Below are positions 33,524 through 42,084 of a stretch of DNA of 64,000 nt, piece by piece; positions within the stretch are counted from its first letter, which is position 1, and each line of letters starts with the position of its first letter. The notes under the pieces are model-generated. The model was not told where the DNA came from. It was given only the letters and a program-made list of their open reading frames with translations, and did no database searches. Origin of the DNA: Vibrio europaeus (lineage in GTDB: Bacteria; Pseudomonadota; Gammaproteobacteria; Enterobacterales; Vibrionaceae); NCBI RefSeq assembly GCF_001695575.1, contig NZ_LUAX01000007.1, forward strand, positions 372,001 through 436,000, written 5' to 3'. A program made the translations under genes and the position numbers.

Positions 33524-35257
33524 TTACAGGTTGGGAAACTTTTGCTGAAACTTCTCTAAATCCACACTACCTGCAATTCGATGACTCTCAAGCTCAACAC
33601 CTTCTGGAGAATAGAAAAAGATCGCGGGAGGACCAAATACATCTCTTTCAGCAAGCCACGCCATTTGCTCCGGAGTGCTGTCAGTAACATCTAGTTTTAT
33701 CGATGACCAACTTTCTAACTTCTCTCGTACATTAGAGTCATTGAAGATCTCTTTTTCGATGACTTTGCACGAGACACACCAATCGGCATACAAATCAACC
33801 ACCACTGGCTGTTTATTGGATTTGGCAGACGTCAACGCTAGATTAAGCTGCTCAATGGTATTCACTTTATTGAACGCAGTTTTAAGATCAGATTGGATAG
33901 ACGTTTTATTCGCGTGTTCCAAAGGATTAAGTGGGTCTTCATTACCGAGAAGATAACCGACAAACAAAACCAATCCATAAAACAACGAAAGAAACGCCGC
34001 GAGTTTTCGAGTCCTCGCCCATCCTGCTTCTGCTGCATCTAAGGCGCCAAAATGGATTCCTGCACCAATAGCTAACATAGACCAGATGAGAATCGTTACC
34101 CAAGCAGGAATGAAACGGCTCAACAATACAATGGCAACCCCTAGCAGTAGCACACCAAACAACTGCTTAACGGCAATCATCCACGGACCACTCTTTGGAA
34201 GCAGTTTTCCGCCACTAACGCCAATAAGAATCAGCGGAATACCCATACCTAAAGCCATGACGAACAGGGTAATACCACCAAATACCCAATCCTGAGTAGT
34301 AGAGACATAAAGTAGTGCCCCAGCCAAAGGAGCACTTACACATGGTGAGACAACCAAAGCAGAAATTGCTCCCATGACAAACACACTCAGTACTCGTCCC
34401 CCTCCTAACTTATCGGAACGTGTATTGAGCTTATTTTGTAACGCTGACGGCAACTGCAGTTCAAAGAAACCAAACATCGCAAGAGCAAGCAAGACAAATA
34501 CCCCTGCAAATAGACTTAGTAACCAAGGTTGTTGCATTGCAGCTTGTAAATTGATCCCTTTTGCAACGGTAGTCACCAAAATACCGGTAAGCGCATAGCT
34601 TGTTGCCATCCCTAACACATACGATGATGAAAGCAGCAAACCTTTACGCCCAGTCATCTGAGAGTCACCACCAATGATGCTAGAGAGGATTGGCACCATA
34701 GGTAAAACACAGGGGGTAAGTGACAGGCCTAAACCTAACAAGAAGAAGACCAATAGCGCTTGCATTCTCGAAGCACTATCAAGAAAACTCGAAAGCCCCT
34801 TAGTATCATCAGCCAAATTTGTTAGACGTTGCCAAACTGACGTCGCACTGTCTTGCATCCGATTTGGAAGAACCACTTCGAACGTTTGAGGTAGATAGCA
34901 AAGCCCTTTGTTGGCGCAGCCCTGATATCTAACTTTCACTTCTCCCGCACCTTGATAAGGCAACGATATGGTTACTGGCTTATCGAATACAGTGACCTCA
35001 CCAAAGTACTGATCTTTCTTAGACTTACCATTCCAAGAGAACTCTGGTGCTAATAAAGTGACACCATCACTAGAGGTGAATTTAAAGCGTGATTTATATA
35101 GGTAGTAATCTGGATGAACTGCAAAATGTAACTGAAGTCCAGAATCGCTTACAGACCACTGATAAGGGAAGGCCTGTTCGACAGGTAAAAACGTATCATC
35201 GTCAGCAGCAATGGAAAAAGAAAACAGTAAAACGAACGCTAGTAGGAACCGTTTCAT
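33524..35257 (-). CDS. dsbD: DsbD, thiol:disulfide interchange protein
   Basis: A 577-residue electron conduit carrying reducing power from cytoplasmic thioredoxin to periplasmic thioredoxin-fold proteins. It has a signal peptide, the N-terminal domain with the Cys114/Cys120 pair (GCANKGLCY), an eight-helix membrane domain with paired cysteines (LTPCVLPMVP and VSPCVSAPL) and a C-terminal thioredoxin domain with DWCVSCKV (about 490). Its ATG overlaps the apbE stop codon by 4 bp, so it is coupled to the ApbE/DUF3570/DUF4266/TlpA set. Here it may mainly reduce the TlpA-like protein of that set. Confidence 0.94.
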   Translation of the reverse strand: MKRFLLAFVLLFSFSIAADDDTFLPVEQAFPYQWSVSDSGLQLHFAVHPDYYLYKSRFKFTSSDGVTLLAPEFSWNGKSKKDQYFGEVTVFDKPVTISLPYQGAGEVKVRYQGCANKGLCYLPQTFEVVLPNRMQDSATSVWQRLTNLADDTKGLSSFLDSASRMQALLVFFLLGLGLSLTPCVLPMVPILSSIIGGDSQMTGRKGLLLSSSYVLGMATSYALTGILVTTVAKGINLQAAMQQPWLLSLFAGVFVLLALAMFGFFELQLPSALQNKLNTRSDKLGGGRVLSVFVMGAISALVVSPCVSAPLAGALLYVSTTQDWVFGGITLFVMALGMGIPLILIGVSGGKLLPKSGPWMIAVKQLFGVLLLGVAIVLLSRFIPAWVTILIWSMLAIGAGIHFGALDAAEAGWARTRKLAAFLSLFYGLVLFVGYLLGNEDPLNPLEHANKTSIQSDLKTAFNKVNTIEQLNLALTSAKSNKQPVVVDLYADWCVSCKVIEKEIFNDSNVREKLESWSSIKLDVTDSTPEQMAWLAERDVFGPPAIFFYSPEGVELESHRIAGSVDLEKFQQKFPNL

Positions 35258-36138
35258 CGGGTCAAAAACTCCGTGTCCTGATGAATTTGTAGTTGATCAT
35301 CAATAAAAATAACTCCTGCCCCTTGCGGCACAGGTAATAGAGGCTCAATCGTCAAGGCTGTGCTAATCGCACCCGCTTCTAACGCAGTTGGTGCAACTAC
35401 CGTTACCGATAGAATTTTTGAATGCGTACCTTGATGGGCCAAAATGTGAGAAGTCGTCTGATCAGAAAACTCTACTTTTCGCTCGTAGTGAGCAGAAGTC
35501 GTTAAAGCGGTATCCACTAAGGGTAAGGAAAAGTATGGCTCTGATGGCTGAGCAGGATTCAGCACCGCCACATTGAACGGCAACGAGCCAGGTTTCGTTC
35601 CTAGCGTGCGAATATCTCCACCAAAGTTAATCAAAGCTGCCGAAACACCAAAGCTATCCGCAATGTTGATCGCTTGATCGATAGCAAACTCTTTAATTAC
35701 GCCCCCGAAATCAAATCGTGTTTCTGAATGCGCAACCTCTAACGTCTTTCCATTTAACGTCCATGACTCCGTGCCCATGGCAGGCTTTGCACGCTGATAT
35801 ATCTCTTCGCGGCTGAGCTCACTATTGTTGGCAAGGAACGACTTTACCGTCCCAACTGTTGGGTCAAACACACCATGAGTCCCATCAACAATACTACGTA
35901 GTGCACTAAAAACAATTAGAGACTCTTCATCTAGCTCTACCGAATGAGCAGAACGGCTGTTCACATATTGACTAAGCCAAGACTGGTCGGAATAGAAGTT
36001 ATATTTTTGCTCTAAACGGCGAGTATTTTGTTCTATCATCAAGGCTATTTGGCTCGCGTCTTGCGAACCAAAAAGCTGAACCTCACAAGGAACCGTCATT
36101 GCCCGAAATTTATGGATAAATGGGGCACTAGAAGGCAT
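35254..36138 (-). CDS. apbE: ApbE-family FAD:protein FMN transferase
   Basis: A 294-residue ApbE-type enzyme that covalently attaches FMN from FAD to Thr/Ser of periplasmic proteins. Visible features are the FRAMTVPCEV start of the fold, NRLEQKYNFYSDQS-like segment, FDFGGVIKEFAIDQA, NFGGDIRTLG and the LEAGAISTALTI metal-site region. The start at 36138 (SD GGAG) overlaps the DUF3570 gene by 11 bp; a longer frame to 36213 lies inside that gene. There is no signal peptide or lipobox, which is unusual because most ApbE proteins act in the periplasm. The neighbouring DUF3570 protein carries a possible target motif. Confidence 0.88.
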   Translation of the reverse strand: MPSSAPFIHKFRAMTVPCEVQLFGSQDASQIALMIEQNTRRLEQKYNFYSDQSWLSQYVNSRSAHSVELDEESLIVFSALRSIVDGTHGVFDPTVGTVKSFLANNSELSREEIYQRAKPAMGTESWTLNGKTLEVAHSETRFDFGGVIKEFAIDQAINIADSFGVSAALINFGGDIRTLGTKPGSLPFNVAVLNPAQPSEPYFSLPLVDTALTTSAHYERKVEFSDQTTSHILAHQGTHSKILSVTVVAPTALEAGAISTALTIEPLLPVPQGAGVIFIDDQLQIHQDTEFLTR

Positions 36139-37351
36139 AACTTGCTCCAATCGCCCACCAGCGTGCTTTAAAACCATTTGATTGCTCATAGTAAGCGCCA
36201 AGAAGGTTAACACTTAGACCCTTATAAATCTTAAAGCTGCCGCCAAGTTCATATGCATTGGCGGTGAAGTCGCCTAAACGTAGATCTGATGTCGCGTATC
36301 CAGTAGCTGCAAAGGTTTTATCCGCACTTTTCGGGTCACGGAAGAAATCCGCACCATCTTGGGTATACCAGAAATAACCAGGCGCGAGCGTAAACCAATT
36401 AGTGACTTTCCAAGAGAGCTTGCTACCAATTTGATGAGACTTAACACCCCAGTCATCTTGGAACCACTTATAACGAGGTCGGATGGTCAGTGAATCCGTT
36501 ATCGACCAGAAGGCTTGAATATTCACGCCACCTGATAAGCGTTTATCAGGACGAGAATCTTGGCCTAAAAACACCTCATCAGAGCCAATCTGACCGTCAT
36601 TGTTGATATCGATCTCACGCAATACTGTTAGATAGTGGTTACTTAAGTAGCCCTGTCGATACCCCACGTAGCCGGTGAAGACCATATAATAGTTTGGGCT
36701 AAATACTTGTGATAAGCCTGCCTCTACACTTCCTGTAAAGATACTCTCCCAATCTTGGGCATTGGTATTATTTGCAAACTTCTGAAACGCAAGCGTCTTA
36801 TCAAACAGCATGGATGCACCAACGCTATAAGAGCGGTTTTTCAAAGAATCGGCAAAAATCAGTGCTTTTCCGTTAACCCCAAGGCTTTCATAATCTTCTT
36901 CGCGGGAAAAGTTTTGGCCTATGGTCCATTCATTACGACGTTCGTCTCGGTAAGTAACACTCGCTGCGATAGACTTACGAGTATCTTCCAGTTCGTATTT
37001 CTGAATTTGGTAACCGCTCGCATGGGGATCATAACCTCTACGGATCACTTCATCCGTCTTGCCCTGAGCGGCTTCAGTCGCTTTTACTCGATTAGCGGCA
37101 TCACTTGGGCCACTGATTGGCGTCGTTGGTCCCCAAGATGGAGAAGCGCCGGAAACACTGTCGTAACCGATTTCAGCATTTAAGGTCCAATCTAGGCCGA
37201 TGCTTTTTTCAAATGAGATAACGTGATCGCCCGCTTTAACACGACCGTCGTACTCTTCGTAATTTAGGTAATGCTGTGAAATATGATCTTCTGCCAAGGC
37301 TGGATTGGCCACTGCTGCTGCACCAAGCAGCGTTAAAGGTAATTTTTTCAT
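36128..37351 (-). CDS. DUF3570 family outer-membrane beta-barrel-like protein
   Basis: A 407-residue protein with a signal peptide (MKKLPLTLLGAAAVANPALA) and alternating amphipathic strands rich in aromatic residues, ending in the terminal Phe (ASYAF) typical of outer-membrane barrels. DUF3570 proteins occur next to DUF4266, ApbE and TlpA-like genes. Residues 64-70 read D-S-V-S-G-A-S, fitting the D-x-x-(S/T)-G-A-(S/T) motif that ApbE modifies with FMN; Ser70 would be the target. An EF-hand-like DINNDGQIGSDE loop (about 235-247) may bind calcium. Role is unknown; outer-membrane electron transfer or export is inference. Confidence 0.82.
   Translation of the reverse strand: MKKLPLTLLGAAAVANPALAEDHISQHYLNYEEYDGRVKAGDHVISFEKSIGLDWTLNAEIGYDSVSGASPSWGPTTPISGPSDAANRVKATEAAQGKTDEVIRRGYDPHASGYQIQKYELEDTRKSIAASVTYRDERRNEWTIGQNFSREEDYESLGVNGKALIFADSLKNRSYSVGASMLFDKTLAFQKFANNTNAQDWESIFTGSVEAGLSQVFSPNYYMVFTGYVGYRQGYLSNHYLTVLREIDINNDGQIGSDEVFLGQDSRPDKRLSGGVNIQAFWSITDSLTIRPRYKWFQDDWGVKSHQIGSKLSWKVTNWFTLAPGYFWYTQDGADFFRDPKSADKTFAATGYATSDLRLGDFTANAYELGGSFKIYKGLSVNLLGAYYEQSNGFKARWWAIGASYAF
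37142..37162 (-). other. Candidate flavinylation motif D-S-V-S-G-A-S in DUF3570 protein
   Basis: These seven codons (residues 64-70) match the ApbE target motif D-x-x-(S/T)-G-A-(S/T) known from NqrB/NqrC/RnfG-type proteins. The apbE gene overlaps the 3' end of this gene. Confidence 0.5.
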
Positions 37352-37367
37352 TTTGTTTTAATTTTAA

Positions 37368-37844
37368 TTAGTTACAACCACAACCGCCGCCACCGACGCC
37401 ACTACCACCTACCGAACCTTGCTTGTAGGCGAATACTTTCTCTGAAAACAGATCAAACTCAGGTACAGGACCACCCGGCTTCATCTCTTTTTTAGCCAAC
37501 GTGCCTTTTTCCCATGACTTAACCGGCTTAATGCCAAGCGCCTTATCAACGAACTCAAATGCAGATTTGTTCTCTTTAACAACCTTCGGCTTTTTCAGCT
37601 GAAGTTGAGCAGTTGTCGGCCTCACAAGTTCTACGTTTCGACGCATACCAATGTCAGATTGCCCACTGGTGTATACACGCGTTGAAATTACTTCTTCCTC
37701 AATCAATTCCGACTGAGTATCGACCTGCTGTACTTGTGGTGCTTTCTTACCTAGATTACTCAGGTCAACTTTAGGAGCGGCGACCGTAACCATTGGCTGC
37801 AGAGCGGCTAAAATAACGGCTAGCTTGAAGATATTGCGCGTCAT
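37368..37844 (-). CDS. DUF4266-type small secreted protein with GGGGCGCN tail
   Basis: A 158-residue protein with a signal peptide (MTRNIFKLAVILAALQPMVTVAA) and a polar, Lys-rich body. It ends in GSVGGSGVGGGGCGCN, the Gly-rich CxC tail of DUF4266 proteins. Family members are usually much shorter and often lipoproteins, so the long N-terminal part is unusual. The CxC near the C terminus could bind metal or be a redox/thiol substrate of the adjacent TlpA-like protein. Its ATG overlaps the TlpA-like stop codon by 4 bp, and DUF3570 follows after 16 bp. Confidence 0.75.
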   Translation of the reverse strand: MTRNIFKLAVILAALQPMVTVAAPKVDLSNLGKKAPQVQQVDTQSELIEEEVISTRVYTSGQSDIGMRRNVELVRPTTAQLQLKKPKVVKENKSAFEFVDKALGIKPVKSWEKGTLAKKEMKPGGPVPEFDLFSEKVFAYKQGSVGGSGVGGGGCGCN

Positions 37845-38305
37845 AACTGAACTCCCATTTCGGCGAGATCGTCAGTAATGACTTGGCTAATATTGTTAAT
37901 TGCTCCAAAACGAACTTTGAGCACTTGTCCTTGGTAGATGTAATAAAGTGCTGGCATACCAATCGGCTTAAACTCACCAATTAGAGACTGTTCGGGGTCA
38001 TTCACGACGGGAAAGTCGAGTCCAAGAGCTTTCTGAAAAGCCAAGCCAACTTCGACTTCTTCATCAACGTCAACGCCGACGACAGTAACTCCGGTACCTT
38101 CTAATTCTCCATACAACTCATTCACTTCGGGTAACTCATGACGACATGACACACACCACTCAGCAAAAAAGTCGACGATAGTGAGTTGCTCAGCATCAAG
38201 ATTTAAACGCTGAGCGGCTGAATCGGTAAGTACGTCACCTTCTTGGAAAGCCATAGCCGGTATCGCCCAAATGAGAGCCAGCAATACGATTATTTGATTA
38301 ATCAT
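37841..38305 (-). CDS. TlpA-like periplasmic thioredoxin-fold protein
   Basis: A 154-residue protein with a signal peptide (MINQIIVLLALIWAIPAMA) and a thioredoxin fold whose active site is EWCVSC (Cys51/Cys54), followed by the cis-Pro segment IGMPALYYIY. TlpA/ResA-type proteins reduce particular periplasmic cysteines. Here the likely clients are the DUF4266 CxC tail or the cluster's barrel, with DsbD as electron donor. GGAG precedes the ATG. It starts only 29 bp after tadG with no terminator between, so it may be co-transcribed with the tad genes. Confidence 0.88.
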   Translation of the reverse strand: MINQIIVLLALIWAIPAMAFQEGDVLTDSAAQRLNLDAEQLTIVDFFAEWCVSCRHELPEVNELYGELEGTGVTVVGVDVDEEVEVGLAFQKALGLDFPVVNDPEQSLIGEFKPIGMPALYYIYQGQVLKVRFGAINNISQVITDDLAEMGVQL

Positions 38306-38334
38306 TTTTTCTCCATAACTTATTGTTTTAATGT

Positions 38335-39534
38335 TTATTTATTTCCAAAATTGAGCACTGTTTCGTATTCAATCTTTAGAATCTGTTCAAAGTACTCATT
38401 AAGCTCTTCGGTACTATTGGCTTGAAAAACCTTGCCTGAGTTAGTTGAACCACTCTGCGCACAACGTCTAAATTGTTCGAGACGAGGAGCTAGTACGTTA
38501 AAGCCAATGAAATTCAACTGGATACCAAATGTGTTTGACGCTTTATCACATAGGCCAGCACTGATGAGCTGATCCAAAGTGTCATTTGAGTCAGCACCGT
38601 CCGTCATCAGTACCAGCTTTCGGGTTGGGCTTGCAGAAGAGCGAGAGGTAACACCCCAGTCTTTCTGCCAATTAGGCGTTAACTGCCTAATTCCCCATAT
38701 CAACCCTTGATATGAGGCCGTCCCCCCCGTCACCGCCAACCTATCGATATGATTTGCCACGACATCTAGATCTGATGTCAGCGGTAATAATGGGGAAGTC
38801 GCGCTACAGTCCGCTAACCATTGATTTGGCGCTTTGAAGTCAACACTCACTTTGTCGTGGGAGGCATCTAGGTTTGATACTGTCTCGCTCGCTGTGACAT
38901 TGCCTCCTTGCTTCGTCAACCCATCAACACAAAACACGCCTGCTTGCGGTAACCAAGGGGCGTTGTTGACTGAGACTCCATCAGCGAATGGCACAACAGA
39001 GAGTTTGATATGATCTCTGCTGTAGGCTTGTGCTTGCTGGCTTTTTAATGAAGTAAGGGCATTGTTTAATATCTGCTTCAATGCCGTAATTGAGCTCGAC
39101 ATAGAACCAGAAATATCAAGTACCACCACCAATTCGGTTGGAGATGAAGAGACACTAGGCTCTACCCTGACCAATTCACTTGAATTCGCACTCGCAACAA
39201 AAGAAGTGTCAGATAAAGTTAAAGAGGTGAAGATTGAGTTTAGACGATAGCCCATCTTGACCTTGCAGCCTGAAGACATGTCGGGCTCAGCCGTCACACC
39301 AACCACTTTTGGACGATAGAAATCCAAATAGCGTTGATTCATGTTCTTGTCCGCTGTCCCTGCAAAAGCACAGGCCAAACTCGCCGCATCTACAGCTTGT
39401 GTCGCACGGTTAGATAACTGAACTTGGTAACCGATAACAATAGTCGCAGCGGCCGCCACCACCATAGGAATCAACAGAGCTAAGTAGCTTAAAGATACCG
39501 AGCCTTTCTGGCGCATTATTGGGTTATTTAGCAT
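38335..39534 (-). CDS. tadG: TadG-like pilus assembly protein with von Willebrand A domain
   Basis: A 399-residue protein. An N-terminal Tad-type membrane segment (GSVSLSYLALLIPMVVAAAATIVIG) is followed by a vWA domain with a MIDAS motif DISGSMSSS (about 140) and a later TDGADSND. TadG-like proteins are minor components or anchors of the Flp pilus machine. ATG 39534 has GGGAGG just upstream and is preferred over TTG 39546; it overlaps tadF by 11 bp. Last gene of the tad set proper. Confidence 0.85.
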   Translation of the reverse strand: MLNNPIMRQKGSVSLSYLALLIPMVVAAAATIVIGYQVQLSNRATQAVDAASLACAFAGTADKNMNQRYLDFYRPKVVGVTAEPDMSSGCKVKMGYRLNSIFTSLTLSDTSFVASANSSELVRVEPSVSSSPTELVVVLDISGSMSSSITALKQILNNALTSLKSQQAQAYSRDHIKLSVVPFADGVSVNNAPWLPQAGVFCVDGLTKQGGNVTASETVSNLDASHDKVSVDFKAPNQWLADCSATSPLLPLTSDLDVVANHIDRLAVTGGTASYQGLIWGIRQLTPNWQKDWGVTSRSSASPTRKLVLMTDGADSNDTLDQLISAGLCDKASNTFGIQLNFIGFNVLAPRLEQFRRCAQSGSTNSGKVFQANSTEELNEYFEQILKIEYETVLNFGNK

Positions 39535-40078
39535 AGTGCCTCCCAATCATGACTGCATTGCTCGATAGTTCGCTAGGTAAAACCAGACCGTCAATCGCAA
39601 AACGAAACTCTGGATTAAACGGCTCTAAAACGCATAGGTGCAATTTTATCAAGGTTGCTTCTCTACCATAGAAAGCACTGGAAACTTGTTGGTTAACCGG
39701 AACCAAGCTCTTGGGCTTCACTTTCGCCCCTGCCTCTTGGCATTGAGCACCTGCGATTACGGAGTAGATCGGTACATTTGAGGTCTCGTCATAGATATCT
39801 AATACAACACCCACCTTTTGGCGTTCAAAGCCTGTTGGTAACATTCTAGTTGCAACTTCCAGCAAATTTTCAGCACTGTATTGACGGCTGTCTGGAGTCC
39901 CATTTAGGGTTCTGGAAATAGCCTCCGCTACCACAAAAGCACTGCTGTCCATGCGAGTTTGAACGTACATCAAGCGATAGATGGAGACTAAACCAAACAC
40001 GATGACCATAATGCCAAGCACGACAAAGGGGAACTCGACAACCGTTGCACCTTGTTGTGATTTGATTTTAGCGGTCAT
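39524..40078 (-). CDS. tadF: TadF-like minor pseudopilin
   Basis: A 184-residue protein with a TadE-like N-terminal segment: QQGATVVEFPFVVLGIMVIVFGLVSIYR, i.e. a short basic leader, a Glu at +5 after the predicted cut and a hydrophobic helix. Such pseudopilins are processed by the Tad prepilin peptidase. It overlaps tadE by 11 bp and tadG by 11 bp. The assignment as TadF rather than a second TadE rests on gene order. Confidence 0.8.
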   Translation of the reverse strand: MTAKIKSQQGATVVEFPFVVLGIMVIVFGLVSIYRLMYVQTRMDSSAFVVAEAISRTLNGTPDSRQYSAENLLEVATRMLPTGFERQKVGVVLDIYDETSNVPIYSVIAGAQCQEAGAKVKPKSLVPVNQQVSSAFYGREATLIKLHLCVLEPFNPEFRFAIDGLVLPSELSSNAVMIGRHYAK

Positions 40079-40496
40079 AGCTCACCACAACCGTTCGCTT
40101 CAAAGTCGTCACTTCTGAAAAGGCTTCATTCAATCGCGGAACCACTAGGAAGGCGAATCGATATGAAACACTGTACTCCCCCAAAATAGCTTGTGAGGAT
40201 GACACTGGAGTTTTCTGTGCCAACTGAGCGAAGGTTTTTGCGTAGCGAGGTTGACTCACTTCAATATCCTCAGAGCGCAAAAGAGGAAACTCCGCAATAC
40301 GAGCCGCAAACTTTTGGTCCGCAGCATACGAAGGGCTTAGTACTCTCACTTCACGTATCGCGCTGTTTACCGCAGACTCAAAGATCATATTGACCCACAA
40401 GAATCGGGTTAACTCGAAAATCGCCAACATCAATAGCATAAAAGGCAACGCTATCATGGCGAATTCAAGAGTTTGGCTGCCTTGTTGACGCTTCAT
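40068..40496 (-). CDS. tadE: TadE-like minor pseudopilin
   Basis: A 142-residue protein beginning MKRQQGSQTLEFAMIALPFMLLMLAIFELTR in sense: short basic leader, G-S-Q-T-L-E-F cleavage-site pattern and hydrophobic helix characteristic of TadE. It overlaps tadD by 4 bp and tadF by 11 bp. It is thought to be a minor pilin that primes or modulates Flp pilus assembly. Confidence 0.85.
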   Translation of the reverse strand: MKRQQGSQTLEFAMIALPFMLLMLAIFELTRFLWVNMIFESAVNSAIREVRVLSPSYAADQKFAARIAEFPLLRSEDIEVSQPRYAKTFAQLAQKTPVSSSQAILGEYSVSYRFAFLVVPRLNEAFSEVTTLKRTVVVSYDR

Positions 40497-41233
40497 TGAG
40501 ACACACCACCAAACTTTTTCGCCACACTCTGATAAAAACGAGCATTATTCTCTAGTTCTACTTGTGACAGGTCTTGCTGAGCGACCACTTTTGCCGCATC
40601 CGCATCTCCACTCATAGCATATGACAACGCCAAATTAAGCCGTAGCTTACTGCTAGCCTCCCCCCTTTGATAAATTGGGTAAAGAATCCGAATACTCTGT
40701 TGAGGGTTGCCATCTAGCATCCATGCCAATGCCAAATTGTTTCTATATTCAAGACTATCTGGTTTTAATGCGAGCGCGTCAGAGAAAGCTTTTCTTGCCA
40801 ATCCATATTGATGCTTGAGGGAATGAGTGACCCCAAGGCTGTTTAAAGCGACATCGTCATTAGTGTCACCCTTTACCGACTTTTCAAGTGAAGATTGAGC
40901 TTGTACCAAGTTGCCGAGAGCCAAGTGCGCACGACCAATTTCCCTCTCAAATTGATACGAAGGCGCGAGCTGATTACCCTTATTCAGATAGTGCAATGCT
41001 TCATCAAACCGAGCGGATTGATTGCATGCGGAACCGGCGAGAAAAAGCAGTTCAGTATCATTTGGACTGATAACCAAGCGCTGTTTATAAATTGTCAGCG
41101 CATTATCTGCATGCCCATTTAACAAGGCTGTATTGGCTAGTTTTAGATCTTCCTGCACGCTATTGGTTTCTGGCGCAGACTGGCAACCCACTAGCAAGCC
41201 GCAAAGCGCGATGGAAACAAGAGTTTTGATCAT
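40493..41233 (-). CDS. tadD: TadD-like TPR lipoprotein
   Basis: A 246-residue lipoprotein with signal MIKTLVSIALCGLLVGC, lipobox cysteine at 17, then TPR repeats (for example NSLGVTHSLKHQYGLARKAFSDALALKPDSLEYRNNLALAWMLDG in part). TadD acts as a pilotin-like factor for the secretin. ATG 41233 has GGGGC upstream and overlaps the tadC stop as ATGA; a longer frame to 41353 would run inside tadC and lose the signal peptide. Confidence 0.87.
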   Translation of the reverse strand: MIKTLVSIALCGLLVGCQSAPETNSVQEDLKLANTALLNGHADNALTIYKQRLVISPNDTELLFLAGSACNQSARFDEALHYLNKGNQLAPSYQFEREIGRAHLALGNLVQAQSSLEKSVKGDTNDDVALNSLGVTHSLKHQYGLARKAFSDALALKPDSLEYRNNLALAWMLDGNPQQSIRILYPIYQRGEASSKLRLNLALSYAMSGDADAAKVVAQQDLSQVELENNARFYQSVAKKFGGVSQ

Positions 41234-42084
41234 AATTGCCCCAATGTGTCGAATAGACTTAAGACGATTGGCGCTACGATAATGACCACAACGGGCAACA
41301 TGATGAATACGACCAATGGAAAAGACATTTTGGATGGGATCTTGCCGACCCACTCTTCGAGTTCTAGCAGATGATACTGGCGACTATCGGAGGCAATAAG
41401 CTTGAGCGCCTCTGACATAGGAGTACCAAATTTAAGTGCTTGCGACATGGTAACCACCATGTTGTTCACTTCAGGTAGAGACAAGCGCTCATCGAGGTTA
41501 TCTAGAGCCTGATATGGGGAATCAAGTACTGACATTTCAGTCGCAGTGAGTAACCATTCCCGCGAAATCGCCCTTGAGATAGACTCCATCTCACCGCCAA
41601 CGGTTCTGAAAGTTTCCTCAAGTGGCAAGCCAGAATTCACACATACCACCATCAGATCCAAAGCATCTGGCGTAATCCGTGCAATCTCTTGACGAACGAT
41701 TGCTACTCGCCAGTCGAGGACCTTATCGACCGCAATACCAACCGAAATTGCAATTGCAATGCCCTGCGCAAAACCTGCCGCATTCATCTCTAGCTGCTGC
41801 GAAACCATCCACACTGAGCCACCTATGAGCATGAGCGTTAAGCGCAACAGCATAAAAACCGTCTCAGCATAACTGGCTGAATAGCCGATCATTGCAAGCT
41901 TTTTCCCGCGTTTAGGGTTCGTTGCCCATCGCCATTTGTTACCTGAAGCCTTTGGAGCGGAAACTGATGTGGCGACTTTGTTCAGTCTTTGCTTTACTGC
42001 ATCTCTTTGCGATGCATAGAAATAGCTTGAAATGGCTCCGATGACTCCCATGAGCACCAAGCCAATCCCCAACATAGGTATCAT
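41230..42084 (-). CDS. tadC: TadC, inner-membrane platform protein
   Basis: A 284-residue protein of the T2SSF/GspF family with an N-terminal membrane segment, a pair of helices in the middle (LTLMLIGGSVWMV, FAQGIAIAISVGIAV) and one near the C terminus (PLVVFIMLPVVVIIVAPIV). The cytoplasmic domain has the conserved PDALDLMVVCVNSGLPLEET segment. It forms the platform with TadB that couples to the TadA ATPase. SD GGAGG; overlaps tadB by 4 bp. Confidence 0.92.
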   Translation of the reverse strand: MIPMLGIGLVLMGVIGAISSYFYASQRDAVKQRLNKVATSVSAPKASGNKWRWATNPKRGKKLAMIGYSASYAETVFMLLRLTLMLIGGSVWMVSQQLEMNAAGFAQGIAIAISVGIAVDKVLDWRVAIVRQEIARITPDALDLMVVCVNSGLPLEETFRTVGGEMESISRAISREWLLTATEMSVLDSPYQALDNLDERLSLPEVNNMVVTMSQALKFGTPMSEALKLIASDSRQYHLLELEEWVGKIPSKMSFPLVVFIMLPVVVIIVAPIVLSLFDTLGQL

